64,000 nt of DNA from Bacteroidia bacterium (GCA_016218155.1 JACREQ010000032.1:124001-188000), one strand, 5' to 3'; positions 8,713-17,441 are shown, counted from the stretch's first letter. Numbers and translations: made by a program. The notes: a model not told the origin generated them from the letters alone.

Positions 8713-8965
8713 ATGAAAACAAAAAAAAATAAAGACTCTTTAAAAAAAAGGAGGAAATAAAATTAAACGTAAAAATTCAGCGGATTTTACCGATCCTGAA
8801 ATTAATACCGATAAAACAGTGTCAGATAATGATGCAGACAAAACAGTTAAAAGAAAAAGTTTTGAGAAAACAAAATTAGAAATAAATCCTGATTCCACAG
8901 GTATAGATACTAAAGCTGATAAAACAAAAAAAGAAAAATTTCCAGAAACAGAAAAAAACAAATAA
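8713..8965 (+). pseudogene. Small highly charged protein gene, frameshifted in a run of eight A
   Basis: The ATG at 8713 opens MKTKKNKDSLKK and then runs to TAA at 8758. Frame 2 opens at 8744, with no start codon of its own, and reads a coherent charged protein to TAA at 8963 (RKNSADFTDPEINTDKT...). Removing one A from the A8 run at 8742-8749 joins both into an 83-residue protein with a repeated D-KT(V)KRK pattern. This may be a real frameshift, a homopolymer sequencing error, or slippage on the A run. The promoter upstream (copy C) and the close partner gene at 8973 argue that the locus is used. I do not recognise a named family. Confidence 0.6.
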
Positions 8966-8972
8966 GAAAATC

Positions 8973-9116
8973 ATGGGAAATATACTTTATTTAATAGCAG
9001 TAATATTAGTTATTATATGGGCAATAGGATTCTTCGGTTACAACGTCGGTGGGATTATACATGTATTATTAGTAATTGCTTTAATCTCTGTAATATTAAG
9101 AATTATTAAAGGTTAA
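8973..9116 (+). CDS. lmo0937-family small membrane protein (first copy)
   Basis: 47 residues: starts MGNILYLIAVILVIIWAIGF, then FGYNVGG-IIHVLLVIALISV and a basic end. Two hydrophobic helices are joined by a Gly/Asn turn, as in the lmo0937 family. Members are common next to stress genes; their function is unknown. It begins 7 bp after the frameshifted small gene and so shares its transcript from promoter copy C. A paralogue lies at 27280. Confidence 0.8.
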   Translation: MGNILYLIAVILVIIWAIGFFGYNVGGIIHVLLVIALISVILRIIKG

Positions 9117-9170
9117 AAATATTATATAATAAATTCTGTCTCATTTATTTACAAAACGTAAAATTTTAAT

Positions 9171-9983
9171 ATGGCTATTACTTACTACATGCTTCAGATA
9201 CCTCCATTTTTATTTTTTATTTTAATTGTTTCTTTTGGTGGAATATTTGCTGCATTGACTACTTCTTTATTCCGAAAATATATAAGAGTAAAAATATTAC
9301 GGTCACACAACGAAGTAACAGGCTTTCTCTTTTTAGCTATTTCTAGTTTTTACTCATTGTTACTTAGCTTTACAGTATTTGTTGTATGGGATCAATTAAA
9401 CTCAACACGAAGTAATGTTAGCAAAGAGGGTAGTTCTGCCATGAGCTTATACAGAGATATTAAATTTTATCCTGATACAGTTGAATCAAAACAGTTAATG
9501 ATGGTTTATCTAGATTTTGTATACAATGTTATTGATGAAGAGTTTCCTGATATGGAACATATGAAGCTAAGTCGTAAAACACCAGAATCATTTAATAAAG
9601 TGTTTTATAAGATGGAACATCTTAATCCTAAAAATCAATATCAAATACAGTTGGTAGCTCAAATGTTTAATCATTTAAACGAACTTGCAACATACAGGGG
9701 ACTTAGAATTTCATCAATGGAAACAGAAATACCCCCACCTATGTGGTTCCCAATTATATTAGGAGCAGTTATAACTTTATTGTGTGCAATGCTACTTGAC
9801 ATTGAACACGCTCGCATGCATGTGTCACTCAATGCATTTCTGGGTATTGTTATTGGAATGTTATTTTTTATAATTATTATACTTGATCATCCATTTACAG
9901 GTAGCTTGAGCCTTAAACCAAAATCTTATAGGCAAATATTTACAATGGAACAGTTAGCAAATGAACATTCTTTAGAAAAATAA
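9171..9983 (+). CDS. DUF4239 (bestrophin-like) membrane protein
   Basis: 270 residues with about four TM helices: two at the N terminus (10-31, 50-73) and two at the C terminus (190-210, 220-242), around a soluble middle part. Family landmarks are VVWDQLN...N-V-EGSSAMSLYRD after TM2 and DHPFTGSLSL near the end. DUF4239 proteins are annotated as bestrophin-like; no transport activity is established. It sits 54 bp after the lmo0937 gene, probably in the same operon from promoter copy C. Confidence 0.75.
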   Translation: MAITYYMLQIPPFLFFILIVSFGGIFAALTTSLFRKYIRVKILRSHNEVTGFLFLAISSFYSLLLSFTVFVVWDQLNSTRSNVSKEGSSAMSLYRDIKFYPDTVESKQLMMVYLDFVYNVIDEEFPDMEHMKLSRKTPESFNKVFYKMEHLNPKNQYQIQLVAQMFNHLNELATYRGLRISSMETEIPPPMWFPIILGAVITLLCAMLLDIEHARMHVSLNAFLGIVIGMLFFIIIILDHPFTGSLSLKPKSYRQIFTMEQLANEHSLEK

Positions 9984-10021
9984 ATAGAATCTAAAAAAAT
10001 AAAATTTTAAAAAAGAAGAAA

Positions 10022-10492
10022 ATGAATAAATATATTTTCCCGAAAGTAGTGTTAGTTAGTTGTTTCTTAATTACATTGCTTTCATGCGAGTCACGCGAAC
10101 AAAATAAAGATGATGCATTTGATATGGTTAAAGAAGAAAAAATGCTTTCAAATGATAACTATATTTTTAGTAAAGAAAAAATTAAAGTGCCAATTAAAAT
10201 AGAACAAAATGCAAATAATGATGAGTGGATAAAATTTAAAAATGAAATTGAAAAGAGAATCATGATTAATGTAAAGCTGATTAAAGATATTAAAAGCCTT
10301 ACTGGTACTAGTAAATATCTATTCAAAAAAATTATAAGTTTAGAGAAAGATAATTATGATTTGAGAAATCAAATGGAAATATATAATGAGGAAGTAAATG
10401 CTAACTTAAAAAGATTTAAATTACTTATCAATTCTGATGTTGATAATATAAGATTAGAGCTAAGTAATCTTTCAGAGGGTATTGAAAAATAG
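10022..10492 (+). CDS. Putative lipoprotein, coiled coil
   Basis: 156 residues. Signal peptide with lipobox LLSC (Cys22), then a charged, largely helical protein with coiled-coil character over about 65-150. The family is not recognised. It follows the DUF4239 gene by 38 bp and probably closes that operon. A second coiled-coil lipoprotein of similar size (26068) sits in the other CsbD/lmo0937 gene group, so the two groups seem to have parallel gene content. Confidence 0.65.
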   Translation: MNKYIFPKVVLVSCFLITLLSCESREQNKDDAFDMVKEEKMLSNDNYIFSKEKIKVPIKIEQNANNDEWIKFKNEIEKRIMINVKLIKDIKSLTGTSKYLFKKIISLEKDNYDLRNQMEIYNEEVNANLKRFKLLINSDVDNIRLELSNLSEGIEK

Positions 10493-10563
10493 AAACAGTC
10501 AGAATGTTAAGGTATTTAGAAAATGAAATTATTATATTAAAACATCTATTATTTGTTAAATAA

Positions 10564-10631
10564 ATGTGTGAATGTTGTAAGTTATTTCAATAGTTATATA
10601 ATACAATAGAGTTGAAAGTACTGCAACTTTG
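10564..10631 (+). promoter_or_regulatory. Shared 21-bp direct-repeat promoter, copy D
   Basis: TGTGAAT at 10567, TTGTAAG at 10575 and ATATAAT at 10596 (21 bp apart), CAACTTTG with CTTTG at 10627 (31 bp after the second repeat). Instead of the GTGAA/TTCAC repeat the leader has ATCCC...GGGAT (about 10652-10671). The gene starts at 10686. Confidence 0.75.
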
Positions 10632-10685
10632 TAATATCAAATTTATAGTAATATCCCATTATTTTAGGGATCTAATATTCAAAAA

Positions 10686-10880
10686 ATGAACACGAAATTA
10701 GAAGAAGAAAGCTTTATCGAGAAAAATGAAAAGCTTGATGAAAAAGTTTTTCTAACAAAGGAGAATGACCTACAGCAGGAGGAATTGAAAAATGATGAAA
10801 GGCTAGAAAAACTTCAAGCCAGACTAGGTAAATCAAAAGAAGAAATAAAAAAAATCATTAACGCACTTCATTCTTCTTAA
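10686..10880 (+). CDS. Small charged protein with CsbD-type C-terminal motif
   Basis: 64 residues. The N-terminal 40 are Glu/Lys-rich, predicted helical and of low complexity. The last 24 (ERLEKLQARLGKSKEEIKKI...) match the end of the CsbD protein at 25789 (EEMLGRLQIKLGKSKEEMHKI...) almost position by position, but the CsbD N-terminal half (GNWNEQKGKLKQKF) is missing. CsbD proteins are small stress-induced proteins of unknown mechanism. It has its own promoter (copy D) and precedes the first Mla-like operon by 20 bp, so it probably leads that transcript. Confidence 0.7.
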   Translation: MNTKLEEESFIEKNEKLDEKVFLTKENDLQQEELKNDERLEKLQARLGKSKEEIKKIINALHSS

Positions 10881-10900
10881 ATTAATTTGCATTAGAAATT

Positions 10901-11694
10901 GTGAGAAAATCTTTTTTAAATAAATATTTATTTTCCAAAAGTATTGATCAATTCTTTATTGATGTTAACAATACATACAAATTTGTACTTCGCTTTTTTA
11001 AGGAAGCGTTTAATTCTCCATTTTATTTACGTGAAATTATAAATCAATGCTTTGAAATAGGTGTAAAATCCCTTCCATTAATAACTCTTACGGGTTTTAT
11101 AATAGGTATCGTCTTTACTCAACAATCAAGACCTTCTTTATCAGAATTTGGTGCACTTCTTGGTTGCCTTCGTTAGTGTCTATTGCAATTGTCAGGGCAC
11201 TTGGGGCTTTAGTTACAGCATTAATCTGTGCCGGGAAAGTTGGTTCAAGCATAGGTGCCGAATTAGGTTCAATGAGAGTTTCCGAACAAATAGATGCTAT
11301 GGAAGTTTCGGCAATAAATCCATTTAAATATTTAGTCGTAACACGTGTAATTGCAACAACTATTTCTATTCCTATATTAGGCTTATATTGTAGTGTTGTT
11401 GCACTTTTGGGCTCATATTTTAATGTTCACTCATTTGAGGCAACAAGTATAATTAGTTTTTTTAATAATGCATTTTCTACAATTACATTTTTAGATCTTT
11501 TATCATCACTTTTAAAATCCATGGTTTTTGGATTTACTATTGGAATAATAGGAACTTATAAAGGATATAATGCAATTAAAGGAACATGGGGAGTTGGTAG
11601 AGCAGCAAATCAAGCAGTTGTGCTTGCAATGTTTTTGATTTTTATAGAAGAAGTTGTAATTGTTCAAATGGCTAATTGGATTAGATATTATTAA
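10901..11694 (+). pseudogene. MlaE-type ABC transporter permease, broken by a one-base deletion
   Basis: A GTG start at 10901 gives 91 residues to the stop at 11176 (through FIIGIVFTQQSRPSLSEFGA). The rest continues in another frame from about 11164 (LPSLVSIAIVRALGALVTALICAGK...). The intact paralogue at 20521 has three residues between FGA and LPG; here there are eight bases in place of nine, so one base is missing at about 11157-11163. Repaired, the protein is about 264 residues with the MlaE motifs ALICAGKVGSSIGAELGSM and VSEQIDAME. Downstream ATPase and MCE genes are intact, which favours sequencing error or recent loss. Confidence 0.8.
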
Positions 11695-11698
11695 CAAA

Positions 11699-12484
11699 AT
11701 GGAAAAGCAAATTACAATATCAAATCAGGAAGCTATTATTTCTATCAAAGGATTGTATAAATCGTTTGGTGAATTAGATATTTTAAAAGATATAAACCTT
11801 GATGTTTTTAAAGGTGAGAATATTGTTATACTTGGTCGTTCAGGTGCAGGAAAATCTGTTCTTATAAAGATTATTATTGGCTTATTGTTTCCTGATAAAG
11901 GAATTGTTACTGTTTTTGGTAAACAAGTAGATAAATTATTAGGTAAAGAATTAGACATTCTTCGTTTAAAAATTGGATTTTCGTTTCAGAGTAGTGCATT
12001 ATACGATAGTATGAATGTTAGAAAAAATCTTGAGTTTCCGTTAACAATTAATAGAACAAAATTAACAAGATTGGTAATTGATAAAACTGTAGAAGAAGTA
12101 TTAGATGCAGTTGGCTTACTCGATAAAATTAATGAAATGCCATCAGATCTTTCAGGTGGACAAAGAAAAAGAATAGGAATAGCTCGAACATTAATTCTTA
12201 AACCAGAAATAATGTTATATGATGAACCTACATCTGGATTGGACCCTATTACTTCAGCAGAAATAAATAAATTAATAAATGAAGTTCAGGAAAAATACAA
12301 TACAACTTCCATAATTATAACTCATGATCTTACTTGTGCTAAAGAAACTAGTAACCGAGTAGCTATGTTGTTAGATGGTAGCTTTGTTAAAGTAGGCAAA
12401 TTCAATGAAGTATTTGATCCCGATAGCAATCGGGAAAACAACGAACAAATAAAAAGTTTTTATAATTATAATTTTATACAATAA
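11699..12484 (+). CDS. MlaF-like ABC transporter ATPase (first copy)
   Basis: 261 residues from the ATG at 11699; a longer in-frame start at 11660 would overlap the permease and is unlikely. Walker A GRSGAGKS, Q-loop FSFQSSALYDSM, signature LSGGQRKR, Walker B IMLYDEPTSGLDP and H-loop ITHD are all intact. The SALYDSM sequence is typical of Mla/MCE-associated ATPases, which drive phospholipid movement between the membranes. It lies between the frameshifted permease and the MCE protein and should pair with them. If the permease is truly lost, the ATPase might use the permease encoded at 20521. Confidence 0.9.
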   Translation: MEKQITISNQEAIISIKGLYKSFGELDILKDINLDVFKGENIVILGRSGAGKSVLIKIIIGLLFPDKGIVTVFGKQVDKLLGKELDILRLKIGFSFQSSALYDSMNVRKNLEFPLTINRTKLTRLVIDKTVEEVLDAVGLLDKINEMPSDLSGGQRKRIGIARTLILKPEIMLYDEPTSGLDPITSAEINKLINEVQEKYNTTSIIITHDLTCAKETSNRVAMLLDGSFVKVGKFNEVFDPDSNRENNEQIKSFYNYNFIQ

Positions 12485-12487
12485 GTC

Positions 12488-13441
12488 ATGAATGAGTTAT
12501 CTAAAAGTCGACCCGTAGTAGTTGGTGTTTTTATTTTTATTGGAATTATATTCCTTATAGGTGGAATCATGATTGTTGGTAATTTGCATTCAACATTTAC
12601 TAAGAAGATGTCCATATCAACTGTTTTCGGTGATGTTAATGGTTTGCATTCTGGAAATAATATTTGGTTTTCCGGAGTTAAAATCGGGACAGTTAAAAAA
12701 ATTGAGTTCTACGGAAAATCACAGGTAAAAGTAATTATGCATATCAACATCGAATCCAAACAATATATACGAAAAGATGCAAAAGTTAAAATTAGTACAG
12801 ATGGGTTAATTGGAAATAAAATTCTTGTAATCTATGGAGGAACTTCATCTGCAGCAGAGATAGCCGAAGGCGATATGCTTAATAATGAAACAATGTTATC
12901 TACAGATGATATAATGGCAACTTTTCAGCAAAATAATCTTAATGTTTTGGCTTTAACAAATAAAATGGCAAAAGGTGAAGGATCTATTGGGAAACTTATG
13001 AATAATGATTCAATCTATTACAGTATTTATGCTACTACAAATGCTCTTCAAAAAGCTTCGGTTAATGCACAAAAACTCCTTGCTTCTTTAGAAAAATTCA
13101 GTGAAAACATGAATAAGAAAGGTACCTTGGTAAATGAATTAACAACAGATACAACAGTGTTTAACTCATTAAAAAAATCTGTTTTTAAATTGAATAGTAT
13201 AACTGATACTGCAAATATATTTGTGAATAATATTAAAAGAGCAAGTGATAATACTAAAAGCCCTGTTGGAGTATTATTGTATGATGAGCAATCAGGTGAT
13301 AATTTAAAATCTACAATCAGTAATTTAAAAACTAGTTCTGAAAAATTAGACAAAGACCTTGAAGCGCTTCAGCATAATTTTTTATTACGTAGATATTTTA
13401 AGAAAGAATTGAAAAAAAGTAAGAAATCAAATGAAAAATAA
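12488..13441 (+). CDS. MCE-family (MlaD-like) lipid transport protein (first copy)
   Basis: 317 residues: N-terminal TM helix (about 11-32), then one MCE domain (about 38-120: VNGLHSGNNIWFSGVKIGTVKKIEF, DGLIGNKILVI), then helical regions with a GEGSIGKLMNN segment and a basic C terminus. MCE domains form periplasmic hexameric rings that shuttle phospholipids. It starts 3 bp after the ATPase gene and overlaps the next gene by 11 bp, so it is one operon. The second copy is at 22160 and is shorter by about 75 residues. Confidence 0.9.
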   Translation: MNELSKSRPVVVGVFIFIGIIFLIGGIMIVGNLHSTFTKKMSISTVFGDVNGLHSGNNIWFSGVKIGTVKKIEFYGKSQVKVIMHINIESKQYIRKDAKVKISTDGLIGNKILVIYGGTSSAAEIAEGDMLNNETMLSTDDIMATFQQNNLNVLALTNKMAKGEGSIGKLMNNDSIYYSIYATTNALQKASVNAQKLLASLEKFSENMNKKGTLVNELTTDTTVFNSLKKSVFKLNSITDTANIFVNNIKRASDNTKSPVGVLLYDEQSGDNLKSTISNLKTSSEKLDKDLEALQHNFLLRRYFKKELKKSKKSNEK

Positions 13442-14300
13442 AATTATAATTACTATACTTATAATAATTGCTTTTTTACTTATTTGTGGTACAGTTCTTT
13501 TTGTGTTCAGAAAAAAGATTGTTGAGCATTTTATACCAACAGTTCAACAGATTGGTGAAATACATGTTGTTGTTAAAAATGATACTGCTTATATAAATTC
13601 AAAACTTGTAGTTAGGAATAAATCATTTTATAAAATCAAAATTGATTCGATAAAATACAAAGTTTCATTATTCGATAAAGTGTATTTGAACAATCAAAAA
13701 TATTTAGGAGTAGCATTACAAGCAAAGGGAGTAGATTGTATTAATTTTTCGTTAAAAATACCTTATAAAGCTATTTTAAATGATTTAAGTATAGAAAGAA
13801 AAAAAGGCGATAGTGTAAGCTATCAAATAAATATTTTTCTTCAATATTCAACAGTTCTTGGTAAAGTAGAAATTCCAATAGAAAAATCAGCATTGATTAA
13901 AATACCACAACCACCAGAAATAAATATTATTGAAATAACATATAGTAAAATTGGAATGAAATCTATTCTAGCTAATGCGAAAGTAGAAATAATTAACTAT
14001 AGCAATGTAAACTTATCTATAAAAGATATTAGTTATACTATGAGTATTTTAAAACGTGGTAAATTAAACGGAAATCTTAAACAACAAGTTAATATTAAAC
14101 CAAACAGATCTACATTTATTAATCTTCCAATTGAAGTCAATCTCAAAAATATAGGGAAAATATTTTTTGAAGTAATTTTTAATAATGATAATTATGATTA
14201 TACATTAACTCTTAATGCAATTTTAGAATCTACTTATCCAATTAAGCAGTCCTTTTCTTTAGATATTGTTAAGACTGGACAAATGGAATTGAAGAAATAA
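13431..14300 (+). CDS. Membrane-anchored LEA2/WHy-like protein
   Basis: 289 residues with an N-terminal TM helix (4-27) and a periplasmic part made of two similar beta-rich halves (about 38-150 and 158-285). Each has the pattern of LEA type 2/WHy domains (KLVVRNKSFYKIKIDSIKYKVSL; AKVEIINYSNVNLSIKDISYTMSI). WHy proteins are linked to desiccation and membrane stress. The assignment rests on pattern, not on a search. It overlaps the MCE gene and is the only gene of this operon with no counterpart in the second Mla-like operon. Confidence 0.6.
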   Translation: MKNKIIITILIIIAFLLICGTVLFVFRKKIVEHFIPTVQQIGEIHVVVKNDTAYINSKLVVRNKSFYKIKIDSIKYKVSLFDKVYLNNQKYLGVALQAKGVDCINFSLKIPYKAILNDLSIERKKGDSVSYQINIFLQYSTVLGKVEIPIEKSALIKIPQPPEINIIEITYSKIGMKSILANAKVEIINYSNVNLSIKDISYTMSILKRGKLNGNLKQQVNIKPNRSTFINLPIEVNLKNIGKIFFEVIFNNDNYDYTLTLNAILESTYPIKQSFSLDIVKTGQMELKK

Positions 14301-14317
14301 TGTTTTATATTCTAAAC

Positions 14318-14403
14318 GTGTGAATTATATAAGTTATTTCGAAAGTTCTGTAACACATTACCTCTTCAACTTACTCACCTTTGTATTGTGAAAATATTTT
14401 CAC
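14318..14403 (+). promoter_or_regulatory. Shared 21-bp direct-repeat promoter, copy E
   Basis: GTGTGAAT at 14318, ATATAAG at 14327 and CTGTAAC at 14348 (21 bp apart), CTTTG at 14379 (31 bp after the second repeat). GTGAAAAT-ATTTTCAC (14388-14403) is a perfect palindrome at the predicted mRNA start. The gene start is therefore the ATG at 14421, not the GTG at 14388, which lies inside the palindrome. Confidence 0.8.
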
Positions 14404-14420
14404 TAATTAAAACATTAAAA

Positions 14421-17411
14421 ATGAAACTCAATTTATTACTTATTATAACAGTAGTTACTCTATTGTTTTTTCCGAAAGTAAATTTCGGACAGGTGATAAG
14501 CCTAGGTCCTGATGCCTCAAAATTTGTACTATTTACTTCCTCTGGGGCAGTAGGTGACAATGCCAGTGCACATTCACATATTACTGGTGATGTTGGAACG
14601 CTTACGGCTGGTCCTATGACAGGGTTTGGCAATATAGATGGTATAATGCATCCTGGTGTTGATCCTGCAACTACTGCTTGTGAAATAGATTTACAAGCTA
14701 CGATTGCTCAATTAAATAGTAACCCTGCAACTTTAGTTGGTCCTCTTGCGTTAGGGAGCGGTTTAACTTTAACTCCTGGAATTTATTCAATCCCAGGAAA
14801 TGCAACACTTACACTAGATCTTATTTTAGATGGGCTAGGAAGTGCAAATGCCGAATTTGTTTTTAAAGTTGCAGGAACATTCTCAACCAATACTCTATCC
14901 AGAGTGAGATTAATAAATGGTGCAAAAGCTTGTCATGTATTCTGGAAAATTGATGGTGCTGTTACTATGGCGTCATTAACTACTATGAGAGGAAATATTA
15001 TTAGTGGTGGCTTAATAAATATGGGTTCTGGTGATTCTTTAGAAGGAAGGGCTTTCTCAACACCTGCCGGAGCTATTACTATTGATGGAATTACAGCATA
15101 TATGCCTATTGGCTGCGGTAGCCCTATTCTTACAGGACCACCTGCGGTCGATCTTGCTTCTCTATATTGTTATACAATATTTTCAAGTATTGGTGCATTA
15201 GATGGTAATTTATCATCTACTTCCATTGGTGATGTTGGAAATGCCGGCGGTGGCTCTGTTACTGGATGGACAGCGGGTAATGTAACAGGTACCCTTCACC
15301 CTACCGGTGATCCTTCCACAATGTTAGCTGCTACAGATTTAACAAATGTATATAATACTTTAAATGCAATGATTCCTGATATTGAATTACTTTATCCCGT
15401 CTTGTTTGGACGTAATTTAGTACTTACACCTCATGTTTACCTTATGAGTTCAGGTGGTGCATTTGGACCTGCAACATTAACTGATTCACTTTACCTTGAT
15501 GCTCAAGGAAATTCAAATGCAGTTTTTGTTATAAAAATTACAGGTGGTGGTCTTACAACAAGCGTTAACTCAAGAGTTAAATTAATTAACGGAGCACAGG
15601 CTAAAAACGTATTTTGGATGATTGATGGCGCAGTTGAGATTAGTGATAATTCTATTTTCAGAGGAAATATTGTTGTGTCGGCTGGTGCAATAAATTTAAG
15701 ATATACTGGAGTTGTACTTGAAGGCAGAGCTCTTTCTATAAATGGTGCAATTACTACTGCAGGTTTAGCTGCTGCTATGACTCCTGGTTGTGGAGCTCCT
15801 TGTGTTCCAACTATTACAAATAATCCTCAAACAATATGCAATGGAGGAAGTTATACATTTAATGGAAACATTTATACATTAGCAGGTAATTATAATGATA
15901 CACTAACAGCAATAGATGGTTGTGACAGTATAATTGTTACTCAACTTTCAGTTTCTCTTTTATTAATAACAAATAATCCCCAAACAATATGTAATGGTGG
16001 TAGCTATATATTCAATGGAAATACATATATTTTAGCTGGCAATTATAATGATACTCTTACTTCAATTAGTGGTTGTGATAGCATAATTGTAACTCAACTT
16101 TCTGTATCTCCATTATTTACAACAAATAATCCACAAACAATATGTAATGGTGGTAGTTATATCTTCAATGGAAACACATATACTTTAGCTGGTAACTATA
16201 ACGACACCCTTATTTCAATTGCTGGCTGCGACAGTATAATTGTAACTCAACTTTCTGTTGTCCCTTTTTATACTACTAATAATCCACAAACAATATGTAA
16301 TGGTGGTAGTTATATCTTCAATGGAAACACATATACTTTAGCTGGCAACTATAACGATACCCTTATTTCAATTGCTGGTTGCGATAGTATAATTGTAACA
16401 CAACTTTCTGTTGTGCCTTTTTATACTACTAATAATCCACAAACAATATGTAATGGTGGAAGTTATATTTTCAACGGAAATACTTACACTTTAACTGGTT
16501 ACTATAACGATACCCTTATTTCAATTGCTGGTTGCGATAGTATAATTGTAACACAACTTTCTGTTGTGCCTTTTTATACTACTAATAATCCCCAGACAAT
16601 ATGTAATGGTGGAAGTTATATTTTTAACGGAAATACTTACACTTTAGCTGGTAACTATAATGATACCCTTATATCTATAAATGGCTGTGACAGTATAATT
16701 GTAACTCAACTTTCTGTTGTTCCTTTTTTCACTACAAATAATCCTCAAGCAATATGCGATGGAGTTAGTTATATATTTAATGGAAATATTTACACTTTAA
16801 CAGGGAACTATAATGATACTCTTTTATCTGTTAATGGCTGTGATAGTATTATTGTAACTCAGTTAACAGTAAATCAAATACCTGTTTCTGCTGCAAGTAG
16901 TAATTCTCCTGTATGTATTGGTAGTGCAATTAATTTAAGTACTTTATCAATTGCTGGAGCTACATATAGCTGGATAAATACTAATGGATATACTTCAGTA
17001 AGCCAAAATCCAATAATTTCTTCCGCTTTAGCTACCGATGCAGGTATTTACACTTTGGTAGTTTCAAATAACGGATGTTCTTCAATCCCATTAAATATTA
17101 CAGTTGTAGTTAATGATTGTGATACTGTTGATTTCTTTATTCCTGAAGGATTCTCTCCAAACGGTGATGGCATTAATGACTTATTTGTTATAAGAGGAAT
17201 TGATAGATTTCCTAACAATGCATTTGAAGTTTTTAATCGTTGGGGTAACAAAGTATTTGAAGCAAATTCTTACTTAAATACATGGGATGGTACAACCACA
17301 TTTGGAATACGAGTAGGTGGAGATAAATTGCCTATTGCAACATATTTTTATGTACTTGATTTAGGTGATGGCTCTAATGTTTACAAAGGAACAATTTATC
17401 TTAATCGGTAA
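14421..17411 (+). CDS. Large secreted DUF3494 protein with seven tandem repeats and type B T9SS domain
   Basis: 996 residues from the ATG at 14421, which gives a clean signal peptide (MKLNLLLIITVV...NFGQ). Two DUF3494 beta-solenoid domains (about 25-230 and 235-455) are followed by seven exact 51-residue repeats (466-822; core NNPQTICNGGSYIFNG... and GCDSIIVTQLSV). Then come one Ig/PKD-like domain (about 823-905; GIYTLVVSNNGCSS) and a gliding-motility type (type B) T9SS C-terminal domain (about 912-996; FIPEGFSPNGDGINDLFVI, FNRWGNKVFE, GTIYLNR). Type B cargo typically needs a dedicated PorP/SprF protein, encoded directly downstream. The repeats look like a stalk that displays the solenoid head. 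Ligand unknown. Confidence 0.92.
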   Translation: MKLNLLLIITVVTLLFFPKVNFGQVISLGPDASKFVLFTSSGAVGDNASAHSHITGDVGTLTAGPMTGFGNIDGIMHPGVDPATTACEIDLQATIAQLNSNPATLVGPLALGSGLTLTPGIYSIPGNATLTLDLILDGLGSANAEFVFKVAGTFSTNTLSRVRLINGAKACHVFWKIDGAVTMASLTTMRGNIISGGLINMGSGDSLEGRAFSTPAGAITIDGITAYMPIGCGSPILTGPPAVDLASLYCYTIFSSIGALDGNLSSTSIGDVGNAGGGSVTGWTAGNVTGTLHPTGDPSTMLAATDLTNVYNTLNAMIPDIELLYPVLFGRNLVLTPHVYLMSSGGAFGPATLTDSLYLDAQGNSNAVFVIKITGGGLTTSVNSRVKLINGAQAKNVFWMIDGAVEISDNSIFRGNIVVSAGAINLRYTGVVLEGRALSINGAITTAGLAAAMTPGCGAPCVPTITNNPQTICNGGSYTFNGNIYTLAGNYNDTLTAIDGCDSIIVTQLSVSLLLITNNPQTICNGGSYIFNGNTYILAGNYNDTLTSISGCDSIIVTQLSVSPLFTTNNPQTICNGGSYIFNGNTYTLAGNYNDTLISIAGCDSIIVTQLSVVPFYTTNNPQTICNGGSYIFNGNTYTLAGNYNDTLISIAGCDSIIVTQLSVVPFYTTNNPQTICNGGSYIFNGNTYTLTGYYNDTLISIAGCDSIIVTQLSVVPFYTTNNPQTICNGGSYIFNGNTYTLAGNYNDTLISINGCDSIIVTQLSVVPFFTTNNPQAICDGVSYIFNGNIYTLTGNYNDTLLSVNGCDSIIVTQLTVNQIPVSAASSNSPVCIGSAINLSTLSIAGATYSWINTNGYTSVSQNPIISSALATDAGIYTLVVSNNGCSSIPLNITVVVNDCDTVDFFIPEGFSPNGDGINDLFVIRGIDRFPNNAFEVFNRWGNKVFEANSYLNTWDGTTTFGIRVGGDKLPIATYFYVLDLGDGSNVYKGTIYLNR
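15816..16886 (+). repeat. Seven 153-bp tandem coding repeats
   Basis: Seven in-frame units of exactly 153 bp (51 codons) without gaps encode the stalk of the DUF3494 protein. Units 3 to 6 are nearly identical also at silent sites, while units 1 and 7 diverge. This points to recent expansion or gene conversion, and copy number may vary between strains. Confidence 0.9.
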
Positions 17412-17441
17412 CAATAAATAAAATTTAATAATAAAAACAAA

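Noticed and set aside
14388-14420. Earlier GTG start of the large DUF3494 gene
   Set aside because: The GTG lies in the palindrome at the predicted transcript start; the ATG at 14421 begins a proper signal peptide.
15816-16886. Tandem repeats considered as CRISPR or satellite
   Set aside because: Units are 153 bp, directly adjacent, in frame with the gene and keep codon structure; they encode a protein stalk.
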